NCBI GenBank assembly: GCA_019918135.1
Contig: WBZZ01002516.1
Span: 58,501 to 122,500 of the forward strand
Reading direction: 5' to 3'
From: Paulinella micropora
Lineage: Eukaryota > Cercozoa > Imbricatea > Euglyphida > Paulinellidae
Length of the DNA: 64,000 bases
Shown here piece after piece: positions 49,191-59,578 of this stretch. Both the position numbers and the translations under genes were made by a program. The notes below the pieces were generated by a model that was not told the origin of the DNA, did no database searches, and saw only the letters and a list, made by a program, of their open reading frames with translations. How positions within the stretch are numbered: the stretch's first letter is position 1; each line of letters starts with the position of its first letter.

Positions 49191-50632
49191 GTGGAACAAA
49201 CCTGCACACCACAAAGAGTACCAACCTGCGGTGGCGACTTCAGTGACACGCGTAGCCCGCAGGGCCTGCTCCTTCCACTTCAGGTCGGTGATAACCACTC
49301 CCAGGTACTTGTACTGACTGGTGACACAAAGCTTCTGGCCGCGAAACCACACCACGGGCTCACCTCGCTCCTGATACTTGGTCGTTTCGCCTTGCTCGAC
49401 GTGTAAATGGGCATGATTTCCGTCTTGCCGGGCTTCAAGTTGACTTCCAGCCGGTACCTGCGTAGCGTGCGCCAGAACTTGCCCCTTACACCCAGCTTCC
49501 AGAGCCTCTCAAATAGGCCATCTCTCCAAACAGACGGGAAAGCCTTGCGTAGATCGACGAACAGGACATACGACTCCCGCTTCTGCTGCTGACGCCCCTT
49601 GAACCTCTGCCAAAGGGTAAAGACCTGATCCATAGTGCGACGCCCCGGGCGGAAGCCTCCCTGCTCTGGACGTAGCTTATCCGGGCCATCCACGAAGAGC
49701 GTTAGACGAGTAGCTAATAAGGACAGATACAGCTTACCAAGGCAACTAATAATCGAGATATCCCTCCAGTTGTCAGGATCCGTAGGATCCCCACCCTTGG
49801 GGATATTGACGATGATTCCCTTGCCCCAAGCTTTTGGAGTCCTCTCGGCTTCTCGAATCCAGTTGAAGTACTGCGTTAAGTAGCCATTGATGTAGGCGCC
49901 GCCATACTTGAGCATCTCGTTCTTCACTTTGTCCTCGCCACAAGCTTTGTGGTTATTCAGGGCACGTTGCCTTGCAAGGACCTCCTCTTGCGTGAACGGC
50001 TTGTCCAGCTCTTCGCAAGTGTCTTCACCTACTTCGTGCTCCTTCATAGCCCGGGCCACCTCATCTCTGAAGCGATCGTTCCAGTGGAACTGCCGCTTAG
50101 CTTCAGCTTCCTCCCACTCCAGCGAGCCTGCTTCTGCACAGCACTCCACCACAACAGCCGCACTTGCCGGATTTTCCCGTGGCTTCACCGAATTTTTCCG
50201 AAATTCCTCCCACCGAGCGACCTTTTCCGGCAGCGTACACGCCAGTGAGCCATCCTCCCTTTGCACCGGCGCGGAGACCTTCGTTCTGCGTGCCCCGCCA
50301 AGCCGCTTCGCGAGTAGCCAAAAGCGCTTTGAGGATTGCTCGCGTTGACATTTGACCGCTTCTTCCTGCACTTGCTTGAAGGAGGCGGACTTCTTGGCCC
50401 GAGTTGCCTTCCGAATTTGCTTGCGGAGCCGTAGCCAATTCAGACGGGCTTCCGCATTCGATTCATCCCTCCTGTATGCTGCGTAGGCCTCCCGGCGCTG
50501 TTGAATGAGCTCCTTTAGCTCCCCGTCGAACCAATTGTTGGTGAAACGGGGTCGTATACATCTGGAGCCAAGGACCCGGTGCGCCGCCATTCGGAAGGAC
50601 TGCGCCACTCGCTCGGTGACGTCATCTACCAC
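49191..50632 (-). pseudogene. LINE copy 2 RT N-terminal half plus block C
   Basis: The frame 50632-49280 and its shifted continuation to 49191. RT fingers and palm N-terminus are present: NHKACGEDKVKNEMLKYGG, WGKGIIVNIPKGGDP, WRDISIISCLGKLY, RPEQGGFRPGRRT and VLFVDLRKAFPSVWR. At 49457 the text jumps from GKFWRTLRR straight to YRLEVNLKPGKTE, leaving out the YADD block. Block C then ends with QYKYLGVVITD and a WCAGLFH segment. The junction with the endonuclease ORF at 50626 needs a frame change. Confidence 0.8.
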
Positions 50633-52584
50633 CGTTGGCTGTCGGCACCACCCGATAGGTCAAGCTCAGGCAGCTGATGCACTCCAAGCTTCTGTAGGCA
50701 ATGCTGGAATACGTCATCGAACTTGTCGCGTAGATAATCCAGCGCTTGCTTCGCAGCGTGATCATTACCCGAGACACCAGCACCAATAAGCTTATCAACA
50801 CGAAAGGACCTGTAAGATTTCGCAGCCCGCTTTGGTCGGCGCTGGCCGCTCCACGTCAGTTCGGCCCATACTGCCTTGTGGTCCGTATCCAGATCATCTT
50901 CGCATACTCCGAACTTTGCTCCAGATGCCAAGCCAGGCGACGCGCAGATGTAATCGAGGAGGTGCTTGCCTGTGCCCATGCGGCGCTGCTCACGCCGGGA
51001 CCACCAGTAGGACCCTTCCACTGGGCACGAGAAGCCGCTCAGATTTCGCAGGCCCGTAGCGACGAGGACAGCCGCGAGTCTCTTGCCGTTCTCCGAACGT
51101 ACCGGTGCTCCCTTATCATCGACCTCCCCGTGCTGACCGACGATGCCCTCCTCTTTTCGGCTGCATGCCGGCCCGAGCTTCGCGTTGGAATCCGCCACCG
51201 TGACCACAAGACCTTTGGCTCCAAAAAAAGCTATAGCTGCCTGCCAGGCCGCATACGCCTCTGACGACTCTTCTTCCTGCGTTTCCTGGGGAAAGTAGCC
51301 GTTGCCCACATAGATATCCTGAGCGCCGGTAACACCCGAGGCGATACGCAGCCACGCTTGCTGCCGGTGGTCGACGGGGGCTGACACCAGGTTGCAATAC
51401 GGACCAAGGAAGTTAGCCACCGCGAATAGAACCCCACCCTTGCAGCGATTTTTCTCGCTGACCTCCGCAGGTTTTCCAAAAATCCGGAATCCATCCAGGC
51501 TGCATTTGGAAAGTTGCTTCTTGCCCATGCGGTGCTCCTGAGCCCCGATGACTAGCCAGCCCTCGTGCTTGTAGAATGATGCCCATTCCGCCGTGCCTAC
51601 GTTGTCGTATCCCGTTTTACCCTGCCAGTTGTGACTCGCGACGAGTAGCTTGAAGCCGGTATCGAACTGCTTGGAGCGGTGCTTCTTGGCTCGTTTCCGG
51701 ACCCGACGGCCGCGCTTGGCTTCCGCCCTCGTGCTGCCCCCCTCTGCAGGTGCTTGCGCAGGTTGGTCCCCCACTGCACTGGCCGCCGAATGCAGGGGCA
51801 CCACATGCACATCAGCACACTCAGACACACACTTAGGTGCATCGGCAGCCGATTCCGAAGACACCACCTGCACATCATCGACACATTCTTCATGCAGAGG
51901 CAAGACGCGATATCCCGTCGCAGCTTCCTCCTTCCGGACCGCCGCTTCCCCACGCAGATGGATGCGAATAAGCCTTCGGACACGTTCCCTGTCCCTGAAC
52001 CTGCGCCCAAGGGCCACATTGACCCCTCTGCCGAAGAATTTGAGATGTTTGAGTTGCTGCAACGCCGTCTGCCTGCTGTCATCGTCCTCGTAGACCAGCT
52101 CCAGGTGACGAAACATTCGCTGGCCTTGCCACTCCATTACCGGGACCACCAGACCAAGACCGCTCATTTTGGAGGCGATCTCCTGTAGATTGGCGCGTTC
52201 TGAGAGCCCCCAGACAATCAGATTACGCCCGTCCTTGTCGTACCGATCTACCCGCCGGTACCGTCGAGGCGGCGGTGCCATCTGCCATATAGCGCCGCTC
52301 GCCTTATGTTGAAGCGCCGACCCGTGTGCCAGGTTTGGGGAGGAAGGATGAGGCGCAGCTAAGATAGCCTCTCCACGTGGTTCAGGAATTCCGTCATATA
52401 CGCGAGCCCTCATCCTCCCATCCTGGGACATCGGGCCAGAGCCCGTCGAAGAGGCATTCCCACGGGGATTGTCCAGGTCTTCGGCGATTCTACCTTGTCC
52501 CATAAGGGCCACAGTGGTAGCTCCGTGCTTCGCGTATTTGTAATCCATTGGGAGTAGTAGACGGCCAATGTCGCTGGCCATCAC
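50626..52584 (-). CDS. LINE copy 2 RRM-like and AP endonuclease ORF
   Basis: A 652-residue frame. Disordered N-terminus to about 120; a WQMAPPPRRYRR basic patch; an RRM-like domain (about 135 to 220: NLIVWGLSE ... FFGRGVNVALGRRFRDRERV) that would bind RNA. Then a variable linker, and an AP-type endonuclease (about 310 to 590) with LLVASHNWQGK, VIGAQEHR, GYFPQE, VVTVADSNAKLG, LLDYICAS and DLDTDHKAVWAEL. The endonuclease nicks target DNA for target-primed reverse transcription. The RRM and endonuclease being fused in one ORF contrasts with the separate ORF1 of many LINEs. It meets the RT frame at 50632 with a frameshift. Confidence 0.85.
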   Translation of the reverse strand: MMASDIGRLLLPMDYKYAKHGATTVALMGQGRIAEDLDNPRGNASSTGSGPMSQDGRMRARVYDGIPEPRGEAILAAPHPSSPNLAHGSALQHKASGAIWQMAPPPRRYRRVDRYDKDGRNLIVWGLSERANLQEIASKMSGLGLVVPVMEWQGQRMFRHLELVYEDDDSRQTALQQLKHLKFFGRGVNVALGRRFRDRERVRRLIRIHLRGEAAVRKEEAATGYRVLPLHEECVDDVQVVSSESAADAPKCVSECADVHVVPLHSAASAVGDQPAQAPAEGGSTRAEAKRGRRVRKRAKKHRSKQFDTGFKLLVASHNWQGKTGYDNVGTAEWASFYKHEGWLVIGAQEHRMGKKQLSKCSLDGFRIFGKPAEVSEKNRCKGGVLFAVANFLGPYCNLVSAPVDHRQQAWLRIASGVTGAQDIYVGNGYFPQETQEEESSEAYAAWQAAIAFFGAKGLVVTVADSNAKLGPACSRKEEGIVGQHGEVDDKGAPVRSENGKRLAAVLVATGLRNLSGFSCPVEGSYWWSRREQRRMGTGKHLLDYICASPGLASGAKFGVCEDDLDTDHKAVWAELTWSGQRRPKRAAKSYRSFRVDKLIGAGVSGNDHAAKQALDYLRDKFDDVFQHCLQKLGVHQLPELDLSGGADSQRW

Positions 52585-52830
52585 CGCCGCGCCTCTTTAC
52601 GCCGAGGAAAGCGCCCGTCCATGCAAATAGCATCGGCGGTATCTGCAACACACACTACACGCATTTCCGCCGGTGTCACTGGACGCTGCCGCGTCGCTTC
52701 GTGCCCTTCGGCGCCCGCCAGCACCCCCAGCGTCGCCAGAACCTGCCTCACGCACTACACACACTCTCCATCGCATCGCCAACGCCTCTACTCTCATGCC
52801 TTATGGACTTTCAGCTGCTCCTAACAATAC

Positions 52831-53571
52831 ACATCATGAGGTACGGGTGTCCCCGAGTGGAGCCAGATCGGACGGCGTGCCGCTGAAACTCCTTCCCCCA
52901 CGTGGGTATAGAAGGCGCGAACCTAGCGGTACCTATAGGGTCTTACAGACAAGTATAGTAATCCCAGCCGAAGCTGCTCAGTTAGAAATGCAACGGTGGA
53001 GGGTGTGAATGCATGGGGCAAGGCACGGCAACGCAGCAAGGCACTGGCAAGGCATTGGGACCGACTGAAGCCCCTCTCCAACGTGCGCGTCATCATGTAT
53101 TCCAGTTAGGCAACCCCGAAGAAGCGAAGATAGGGAGGAGACAAAACCCAGATAGGATGAAGATAGGATTAACATGAAGCCGAAATGGAGCCGAGTTGGA
53201 ACAGGTCAACTCGGCCCCATCTCGGCTCAATGTGAATCCTATCTTCAACCCATCTCGGTACTGTTTCCTCCGAATGCTCACCTCAACAAGATCACCAAAC
53301 CGGAACTGGAAGCCCCCAGGCATTTACTCGGCAGGAAATTCGGCGAAAATGGGCTAACCAGGAAACCAGACCCAAACCAACAGCCAAGAAAAACGAGCCA
53401 ACCAACAATCCAACAGACAACCCCACAACCTACCTGGCCGAACCGCTACCGAGTAAATGCCCAGTTGAGAGTTGCGCATATCCCGGTGACCGCCCTCCCC
53501 AAGCGGTCACCTTCGTGGGGAGAGGCCCAACCACCTCCTCTTCCCATGGAGTGCCATCTTGTGCACCCCTC
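52831..53571. other. Intervening stretch with a palindrome
   Basis: No gene supported. A long imperfect inverted repeat lies at 53159-53246 (GAAGATAGGATT pairs with AATCCTATCTTC, and GCCGAGTTG with CAACTCGGC around a short loop). A GGCAAGGCA-type repeat lies near 53020-53060. Confidence 0.5.
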
Positions 53572-53573
53572 CA

Positions 53574-53612
<39 letters not shown>
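53572..53612. repeat. (AAT)n microsatellite
   Basis: Tail tract of SINE copy 2. Confidence 0.9.
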
Positions 53613-53614
<2 letters not shown>

Positions 53615-53879
53615 GTGCTTCTCTGTCAATGGCTGATGCATTTCTGCACATGCGCCTCCATCGTCTCACCCGTGAGGGGAGTACGAAGAATTGACGATAA
53701 GCTCTAATGACACCCCCGCAAGGGCAGTTCCAACACTTCCAGACGGGCCGGTATGTTCAATGAAAATACTGGTCCAGACGGATCGGTATGTTCAATGAAA
53801 ATACTGGTGGCACCGACGGGAATCGAACTGGCGACAGGGCCCAGATGGTAGAACTTGACCACTGGGCTATCACGGTGTC
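53613..53879 (-). mobile_element. tRNA-derived SINE, copy 2
   Basis: Nearly identical to copy 1 over its whole length, with tRNA-like head at 53879-53808, duplicated body segment and (ATT)n tail on -. Confidence 0.85.

Positions 53880-53944
<65 letters not shown>
53880..53944. repeat. (AAT)n microsatellite
   Basis: About 21 AAT units. Confidence 0.9.
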
Positions 53945-53946
<2 letters not shown>

Positions 53947-54150
53947 GTGCTTCTCAGTCAATGGCGAATGCATTTCTGCACATGTGCCTCCATCGTCTCA
54001 CCCGTGAGGGGAGTACGAAGATTTGACGATAGGCTCTACTGACACCCCCGCAAGGCAGCTCCAAGCCTTCCAGACAGACCAATACTTTCAAAGAAAATAT
54101 CCTTTGAAAATACTGCTACCGACGGGAATCGAAGTGGCGACAGGTCCCAG
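53945..54150 (-). mobile_element. tRNA-derived SINE, copy 3, truncated and diverged
   Basis: Matches the 3' module and body with many substitutions and only one body repeat. The tRNA-like head is cut inside (ends at CAGGTCCCAG on +). Older than copies 1 and 2. Confidence 0.8.
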
Positions 54151-54177
54151 AAATAATAATAATAATAATAATAATAA
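54151..54177. repeat. (AAT)n microsatellite
   Basis: Tract between SINE copy 3 and family D. Confidence 0.9.
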
Positions 54178-54628
54178 TACTATATCTGAGGCGTACTGAT
54201 GCAGCTAATGGCATATCCTCAACGGACATAAGCCTCCAATACCCTTGTTCGAGGTCCTCCACCCCCCCGTGTCAGTCTCTCGCCTGATGATCGGGGCCAC
54301 CGATGGAGCTCCTGAGGGCAAGACTGCACTAAGCCGAGGTTATTCCGCAGTCCCAGCAACCTCTTGCAAGACGTCACCGAATGTGCAAGTGCATACACCA
54401 AGCGCGGTTGCTAGAGCTGCCTCGAAACCCCACCCATAACAATCTGGTGTCTGCTGGGTCCTGGGCTATCAACCAGCATATGCGGAGTTTAAGATCTTTT
54501 ACGCGCGCAACGACCCTCCTCCCCAGCATCTACCACCAAAGGGTTGTGAGTTGGCGTCACAGTTTAACGCCTTGAGGCCATTGGGCTGGAACTCTGTTTA
54601 GCAAGTGTGACTAGGTTTTTTCATCGGG
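54178..54628 (-). mobile_element. Unclassified short retroelement, family D
   Basis: About 450 bases between AAT tracts, in - orientation. Near the 3' end it has TTGGAGGCTTATGTCC, matching the LINE and SINE motif, then ends in TAGTATTATT. The 5' end (CCCGATGAAAAAACCTAGTC on -) is not tRNA-like. No coding capacity. It may be a non-autonomous derivative of a related LINE. Confidence 0.6.
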
Positions 54629-54651
54629 AATAATAATAATAATAATAATAA
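54629..54651. repeat. (AAT)n microsatellite
   Basis: Tail of LINE copy 1. Confidence 0.9.
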
Positions 54652-54663
54652 TAGACTTATCAG

Positions 54664-57600
54664 TCAATTGGCCTTTGATCCTGTCGGACATGTGCCTCCA
54701 TTGGTAGCACGGGACCGTTCGGTGACGCGGCTCCGCTCCAAAGACTCGACTGGCAGTGCAATGTGCAAATGAGCGTGCTGTGCATGTGCAAGTGGGTGCA
54801 AGGAGTGAGAGGAGTTATCTGCCGAGAAGAAGTCCGCGACGCTGCGCTGACCTCCACCTACAACAGATCTAGCCAGACATTCTACCTGACTAGGCCTTCC
54901 CCTCCTTCTACCCACCTCCTGAACGACCGTGAGGTCGATCACCTCCTCCTCCTCCTCCGCCCCCTCTGCCTCCCTGGTCTGCGCCTCCAACTCCTCCCAC
55001 TCCTTCCAGATGGTGGCAACAAACCTTCCTAACTCCTCCTCCACCTCTTCTGGGACAGGGATAAACAAAACGCCGAGCATCGCCGCCATCTTTTCATCCT
55101 CCCCCTTCAGCCATTCCTCTTTGAAGAGCCTCATCTCCTCCTCTGCCTCCCGCAGTTCCCTGTGATAAAGCCCTCCTCGATTCAGCACGAGGGGCTGCCG
55201 GGCTTGCGCCTCATCGATAAACTTAAACAGTGCCTCACGAGAGCTCGCAAACGTTGGGCAATGCAGCAGGAAGTGACGTAACGACTCGTTAACCTCAGTG
55301 CCACACAAGGCGAAACAGCTTGAGCAGTCCGGCGAGCATGAGCCAAATTTGGATCGGTAGAGGCGAAGGCGATTGTTGCAGCTCAACAATCGCCTTCTGA
55401 TAAGGTTGTGACTTCCCCCCTCCAGCGCCCGCCAACGTGGGAAAGCAGAGCGGGAAGACATCTGGCTAAGCAGCACCCTAAGTCCATCAGAGGGCTTAGC
55501 CTGCCGCTCCCAGCCAGCTACTTCCTGCCGGACAGACCATTGCTTTACCACCTCGTTCCAGTTCGCCAGAGCGGCCCGCCAGTCCTTATCATCTACCGTG
55601 CCATCTTCGTTCACGACCCGCTTGAGCGCATCCAAGCCCTCCCGCAGCCTGTGATCTGCTAAGATCAAATTTTCCGTATCTTCCTTCCATTTGCACCGAC
55701 CCGTGTTGTAAAGCCTGCGTGTTAGCGCTGTGTTGCCCAGTAACTCGATGCGCCCTAGGAACCGAAGCCGGGCCGCCTTGGCAAGGATGCTAAAACTCGG
55801 CGTGCGGCCTAAACCCCTGGTGATGCAGCCGCTTGTGCGCGTACCAACACCCAAGATGACCCGCAGGGGCGCTACCAACGCGCCCTCCAGCTTACTCAGC
55901 TTGTTGGCGCCCGGCAGATCCCAAAAAGCCGATGCGTAAAGCAACTTTGCGCCAACCATTTGCTGCCAATTCATCAGCCGAAGACGCGCTGGAACTTCAT
56001 GGGCAATCCAGAGGGGGTAGCAGGCAGCCGTTCCCGCTACAGTGATTTCCGCCGCCCGCTTCGCTTGCGGTTTATCGGAGAGGGTGTCCGTGAGCAGAAC
56101 TCCCAGGTATTTGTAGTGGTCGGTGACGTTGAGAACCTTGCCCCGGAACCTCACGCATGGGGGCGACTTTTTTGACTTGGCGTGCCCGTATATCGGCATG
56201 ACTTCCGTCTTGCCCGGTTTCAGGTTGATTTCAAGCCGATAGTCCTCCACGAATGTCGCCACGACATTTACAATCTGTTGAAGCTCCGTGACGCTATGCG
56301 CAATTACCGCAACGTCGTCGGCGTAAAGCAGGGTCCGTATGTCTTCGATGCGGTTGAGGTCCTCGATCTCCAACTCTTTCGTGATTCGGACCGTTAGCTC
56401 ATCCATGAAGACGTTGAACAGCGACGGTGACAACGGCGACCCTTGCTGAACTCCCATCTCTTCCAGCACTTCACCAGTGAGTTCGCCATCGACTAGCACT
56501 CGCGATGACGTTCTTCGGTAAAAACGCCGCAGAATGCGATAGAACTTGCCCTGTACCCCCATCTGGGTTAGCCTCTGAAACAACCCGGCCCGCCAAACCG
56601 TAGGGAATGCCTTTCTCAGATCCACGAACAAAACGAAAGAACGGAGGCCAGCTTGTTGTCTAAGGCGCAGACGCTCCTTAAGGACAAAAATCTGGTCCCC
56701 CGTACTACGTTTTGGCCGGAACCCACCCTGCTCTGGGCGAAGCCTGCCCGGCTGATCGATGAAAGCCGTAAGCCTCGCCGCCATAAGGGACAGATACATC
56801 TTACCCAGACAGCTCAGAATCGCGATGTCTCTCCAATTTTCCGGATCGGTTGGGTCGCCTCCTTTTGGGATGTTGACGATAATCGCTTTGCCCCAGTCGC
56901 TGGGGGTGTATTCGCACGATTTCAACCAGTTGAAGAAGCGCACCAGAAAGCTCACAATCCGCGTGCCTCCGTACTTGAGCATCTCGTTCTTGATCTTATC
57001 CGGTGAGCACGCTTTGTGATTCTGGAGATTTTCCTGGCAGAGCTCCACTTCCTTCTCGGTGTAATCATAGTCCAGCGGGCCCGTCTCAGTCCGGATCTCC
57101 TCGGCTTGCGCCATGGCCTCGAATTGGTCGCGCAGGTTGTCGTTATACTGGAACGTTTCGCGGGCCTTCCGCTCGGGCTCAATCCGCGCTGCTTCCTCAT
57201 CAGAACCGACTTCCTCTACACATGCATCCTCCAAAAACTGGTTTTCTTTGGGGACCACCATACGTCGGCGGTATTCTTCCCATTCTTGTAGTTTTTCCCG
57301 GAGTGTGCATGCCAGAGTGCCATCGGGCTTCCGAACAGGAGCAGAAGCGTTCGACCGCCGAACCCCGCCCAAACGCTTTGACAGCTTCCAGTACGTGGCC
57401 ATGGTAGCGCTCCTGAAGTTGGCAGCGGTGTCATTCTGGACCCGCTTCCACGCTTGCTCCTTCTTCTCCTTGCATAACCTTCTGACCGCCTTCCTCGCTT
57501 CTTTATATCTTTGCCAGGCCTCTCGGTTGGCCTCATTCCTTCGCCAGAGGCCGTATGCCTCTCTCCGTCGCGCAATCGCTTCCCTAAGACTCTCATCAAA

Positions 57601-58200
57601 CCATGCATTAGTAAACCCTGGCCTAATCACCCGAACTCCCAAGACCTTCACGGCTGCGCCCGTGAAAGCTCGGACCACTAAGCTAGCGACCCTATCTACC
57701 TCCTGCTGAAGCTCATCCGGGTCCTCCACTGCTGATAGGTCTGGGAGGCCATCTGGCAACAGCCCCGATATACCAGCTGCAAAGGTCTCGTCGTACTTCA
57801 ACCTAAGCTTAGACAGCTCACTCTCCTTACCCTCAACTACCCTGCCTATCAAGCGCTCTGCCTTGAATGCTTTGTACCTCTTCACCTGCTTTTTGGGGGG
57901 TGGCTGTCCCCCCCAGACCAGTTCCGCCCACACAGCTTTGTGGTCGGTATCAAGGTCTACCTCGTCGACGCCGAAGCTTGCCTCCTCCGCCAGCTCGGAA
58001 GAGACGCAGATGTAATCCAGTAGATGCCTTCGTCCACCTACATTTTCCTGCCTAGACCACCAATATTTGTCCCCCCGTGGTTGCGAAAACCCACTGAGAT
58101 TGCGCAACCCCGTGGCAACAAGCATCGCAGCCAGCAACTCACCATTCTCACTCCTAACCCCTCTACCCCTCCCATCTATCTCGCCAAAGAGGCCCACCAC
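54664..58200 (-). CDS. LINE copy 1 endonuclease end, RT and zinc knuckle
   Basis: A 1,178-residue open frame. Residues 1 to 110 are the C-terminal part of the AP endonuclease (RSENGELLAAMLVATGLRNL, LLDYICVS, DLDTDHKAVWAEL). RT spans about 400 to 720, with KNEMLKYGG, IIVNIPKGGDP, GFRPKRST, LFVDLRKAFPTVWR, GVQQGSPLSPSLF and the catalytic YADDVAVIAHS, then LKPGKTEVMPIY. A CCHC-like knuckle (CSSCFALCGTEVNESLRHFLLHC) lies about 990 to 1015, and a Glu-rich tail with GRPSQVECLAR and QRSVADFFS closes the protein. It provides target-primed reverse transcription. The conserved 3' motif is read here as NGGTCPTG. Confidence 0.9.
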   Translation of the reverse strand: MVGLFGEIDGRGRGVRSENGELLAAMLVATGLRNLSGFSQPRGDKYWWSRQENVGGRRHLLDYICVSSELAEEASFGVDEVDLDTDHKAVWAELVWGGQPPPKKQVKRYKAFKAERLIGRVVEGKESELSKLRLKYDETFAAGISGLLPDGLPDLSAVEDPDELQQEVDRVASLVVRAFTGAAVKVLGVRVIRPGFTNAWFDESLREAIARRREAYGLWRRNEANREAWQRYKEARKAVRRLCKEKKEQAWKRVQNDTAANFRSATMATYWKLSKRLGGVRRSNASAPVRKPDGTLACTLREKLQEWEEYRRRMVVPKENQFLEDACVEEVGSDEEAARIEPERKARETFQYNDNLRDQFEAMAQAEEIRTETGPLDYDYTEKEVELCQENLQNHKACSPDKIKNEMLKYGGTRIVSFLVRFFNWLKSCEYTPSDWGKAIIVNIPKGGDPTDPENWRDIAILSCLGKMYLSLMAARLTAFIDQPGRLRPEQGGFRPKRSTGDQIFVLKERLRLRQQAGLRSFVLFVDLRKAFPTVWRAGLFQRLTQMGVQGKFYRILRRFYRRTSSRVLVDGELTGEVLEEMGVQQGSPLSPSLFNVFMDELTVRITKELEIEDLNRIEDIRTLLYADDVAVIAHSVTELQQIVNVVATFVEDYRLEINLKPGKTEVMPIYGHAKSKKSPPCVRFRGKVLNVTDHYKYLGVLLTDTLSDKPQAKRAAEITVAGTAACYPLWIAHEVPARLRLMNWQQMVGAKLLYASAFWDLPGANKLSKLEGALVAPLRVILGVGTRTSGCITRGLGRTPSFSILAKAARLRFLGRIELLGNTALTRRLYNTGRCKWKEDTENLILADHRLREGLDALKRVVNEDGTVDDKDWRAALANWNEVVKQWSVRQEVAGWERQAKPSDGLRVLLSQMSSRSAFPRWRALEGGSHNLIRRRLLSCNNRLRLYRSKFGSCSPDCSSCFALCGTEVNESLRHFLLHCPTFASSREALFKFIDEAQARQPLVLNRGGLYHRELREAEEEMRLFKEEWLKGEDEKMAAMLGVLFIPVPEEVEEELGRFVATIWKEWEELEAQTREAEGAEEEEEVIDLTVVQEVGRRRGRPSQVECLARSVVGGGQRSVADFFSADNSSHSLHPLAHAQHAHLHIALPVESLERSRVTERSRATNGGTCPTGSKAN

Positions 58201-58987
58201 TCCCTCCTCCCGCGCTATTCGGCGGGCCCCAGCTTAGCATTAGCATCACCAACCGTAACCACATGACCTTTGGTGGCGAAGTAGGAGACGGCCGCCTGCC
58301 ACGCCTCATAGGCTGCAATAGATTCCTCTCGTTGATTTTCTTGGGGAAGTAGCCGTTGCCGACGAACACATCCGACGCCGTCGCGCTCCCAGACGACAGC
58401 CTCACCCACAATTGCTGTGGGTGTGGAACAGGCGCCTGTACAATGGTAGCGCACGGTGCCAGATAGTTGGCCACCAACGTCAAGACTCCCCCCAAGAGAC
58501 GCGAGCCCGCACCAGTTGCAGCCGCTTTGCCGAGGACTGCGAGGCCGTCGACTTGGAGCTTCTCCACCTTCTGCGACGATAGGTTGTGCTCCTGGACTCC
58601 GACGATCACCCAGCCTCGCTCCTTGTAGTGCTCCGGCCATTCCCCAAAGCCTGGGCTATCCGCACCCACTTTGCCTTGCCAATTATGTGAGGCCACCCTC
58701 AGTGGGAAGCCTTTCACAAATTGGGAAGAACGAAGCTGATGCCGATGCCTGCGCTTCGGTTGAGCCCGCCTGGAGCCCTCCGCCACCCTCCACGGCCCAT
58801 CCTGCACCCTCCGCCCCAGCTCCTCCAGCTCCCGCATCCCGCCCCACTCCGCCAAGGGAGATTCACCGCTTGAGGCTTCGCCCTGGGGCTCGTCGACTTC
58901 CACGTCGAGCACCCAGTAGCCAAATCCCTGCTTGCGAAGCTCCCTCTGCATCTCTACATACTGGGCACCCCCCCGTGCAGCCCGCTA
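58163..58987 (-). pseudogene. LINE copy 1 AP endonuclease N-terminal part, frameshifted
   Basis: The frame from 58951 starts MQRELRKQGFGYWV and carries LRVASHNWQGK and VIVGVQEHNLS, the endonuclease N-terminus. After VFVGNGYFP (near 58340) the frame shifts: the matching ENQREESIAAYEAWQ text continues in the frame 58640-58215, and a further change near 58210 leads to the 58200 frame. Upstream it is joined in frame to the RRM part but for a TAG at 58985-58987. Confidence 0.75.
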
Positions 58988-59578
58988 CTTCTCTCTTTCC
59001 CGGAAAGTCCTACCCGTCGCAACGTGAACCTTTCCCGTGAAGAACTTACGCTCCCGCAGCAGCCGCACCATCTTCTCCGCCTCCTCACAAGACGCACATT
59101 TAATCCGCAAATGTCGCCCACTACCTCTGCCCGCGAATTCCACCTCGACTTCCCCGAGACCGAGAATTCGGAGCTCTCGCGCCATGACCACTGTCTGAGA
59201 GACATGCGATAGCCCCCATACTATGCAACATCTCTTATCCAGCTCATTTCGTACCTTCCTCCGCCACCTCCTCGGTGGCGGTACCGCTTGCCACACGCCG
59301 TGACCAGACCTTTCCGGACGTGACTTCTCTTCCGAGGTTGGGGAGGGTGATCGAGATGCAGCAGGATTGCTGGCTCTACGTGATTCAGGTTGCCCGTCAG
59401 GTACGCGAGCACTCGACCACCCCACCCCGGCCGAGTAGCCATCGCCACCCGCAGGCGCACTCCCACGGGGAACGTCTAAACCTGAAGGATTACCGCCTTG
59501 ACCCATAGGGCCAGCACTAGCGGCCGCGCTCTTCGCATAAGAACCTGACATAAGTGGTATGGGACCCCGGTGCCGCAT
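58985..59578 (-). CDS. LINE copy 1 RRM-like N-terminal ORF
   Basis: 197 residues from an ATG at 59578 (another ATG nine codons later precedes SGSYAKS). Gly/Ser/Pro-rich start, a WQAVPPPRRWRRK basic patch, then an RRM-like fold (about 118 to 195: CCIVWGLSH ... FFTGKVHVATGRTFRERE). The same text in LINE copy 2 is fused to the endonuclease. Here a TAG stops the frame 12 codons before the endonuclease's own Met, in the same frame, so the stop is probably a mutation. RNA binding is inferred from the fold. Confidence 0.75.
   Translation of the reverse strand: MRHRGPIPLMSGSYAKSAAASAGPMGQGGNPSGLDVPRGSAPAGGDGYSAGVGWSSARVPDGQPESRRASNPAASRSPSPTSEEKSRPERSGHGVWQAVPPPRRWRRKVRNELDKRCCIVWGLSHVSQTVVMARELRILGLGEVEVEFAGRGSGRHLRIKCASCEEAEKMVRLLRERKFFTGKVHVATGRTFREREK

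Larger units (their letters stand above)
47469..52830 (-). mobile_element. Non-LTR retrotransposon (LINE copy 2), scrambled
   Basis: Read on -, the element has RRM-like domain, AP endonuclease, RT, zinc knuckle, a 12-base 3' UTR and an (ATT)n tail. It is diverged from the LINE at 54652-59808 but has the same layout. The middle is rearranged: block C (49456-49191) directly follows the RT start, and blocks B (48450-48728) and D (48730-49190) lie inverted before the C-terminal block E (below 48450). The 5' end is not defined; 52830 is approximate. Confidence 0.85.

Noticed and set aside
53572-53944. Open frames with poly-Ile or poly-Leu runs around the AAT tracts
   Set aside because: Pure translations of (AAT)n and the SINE sequence.
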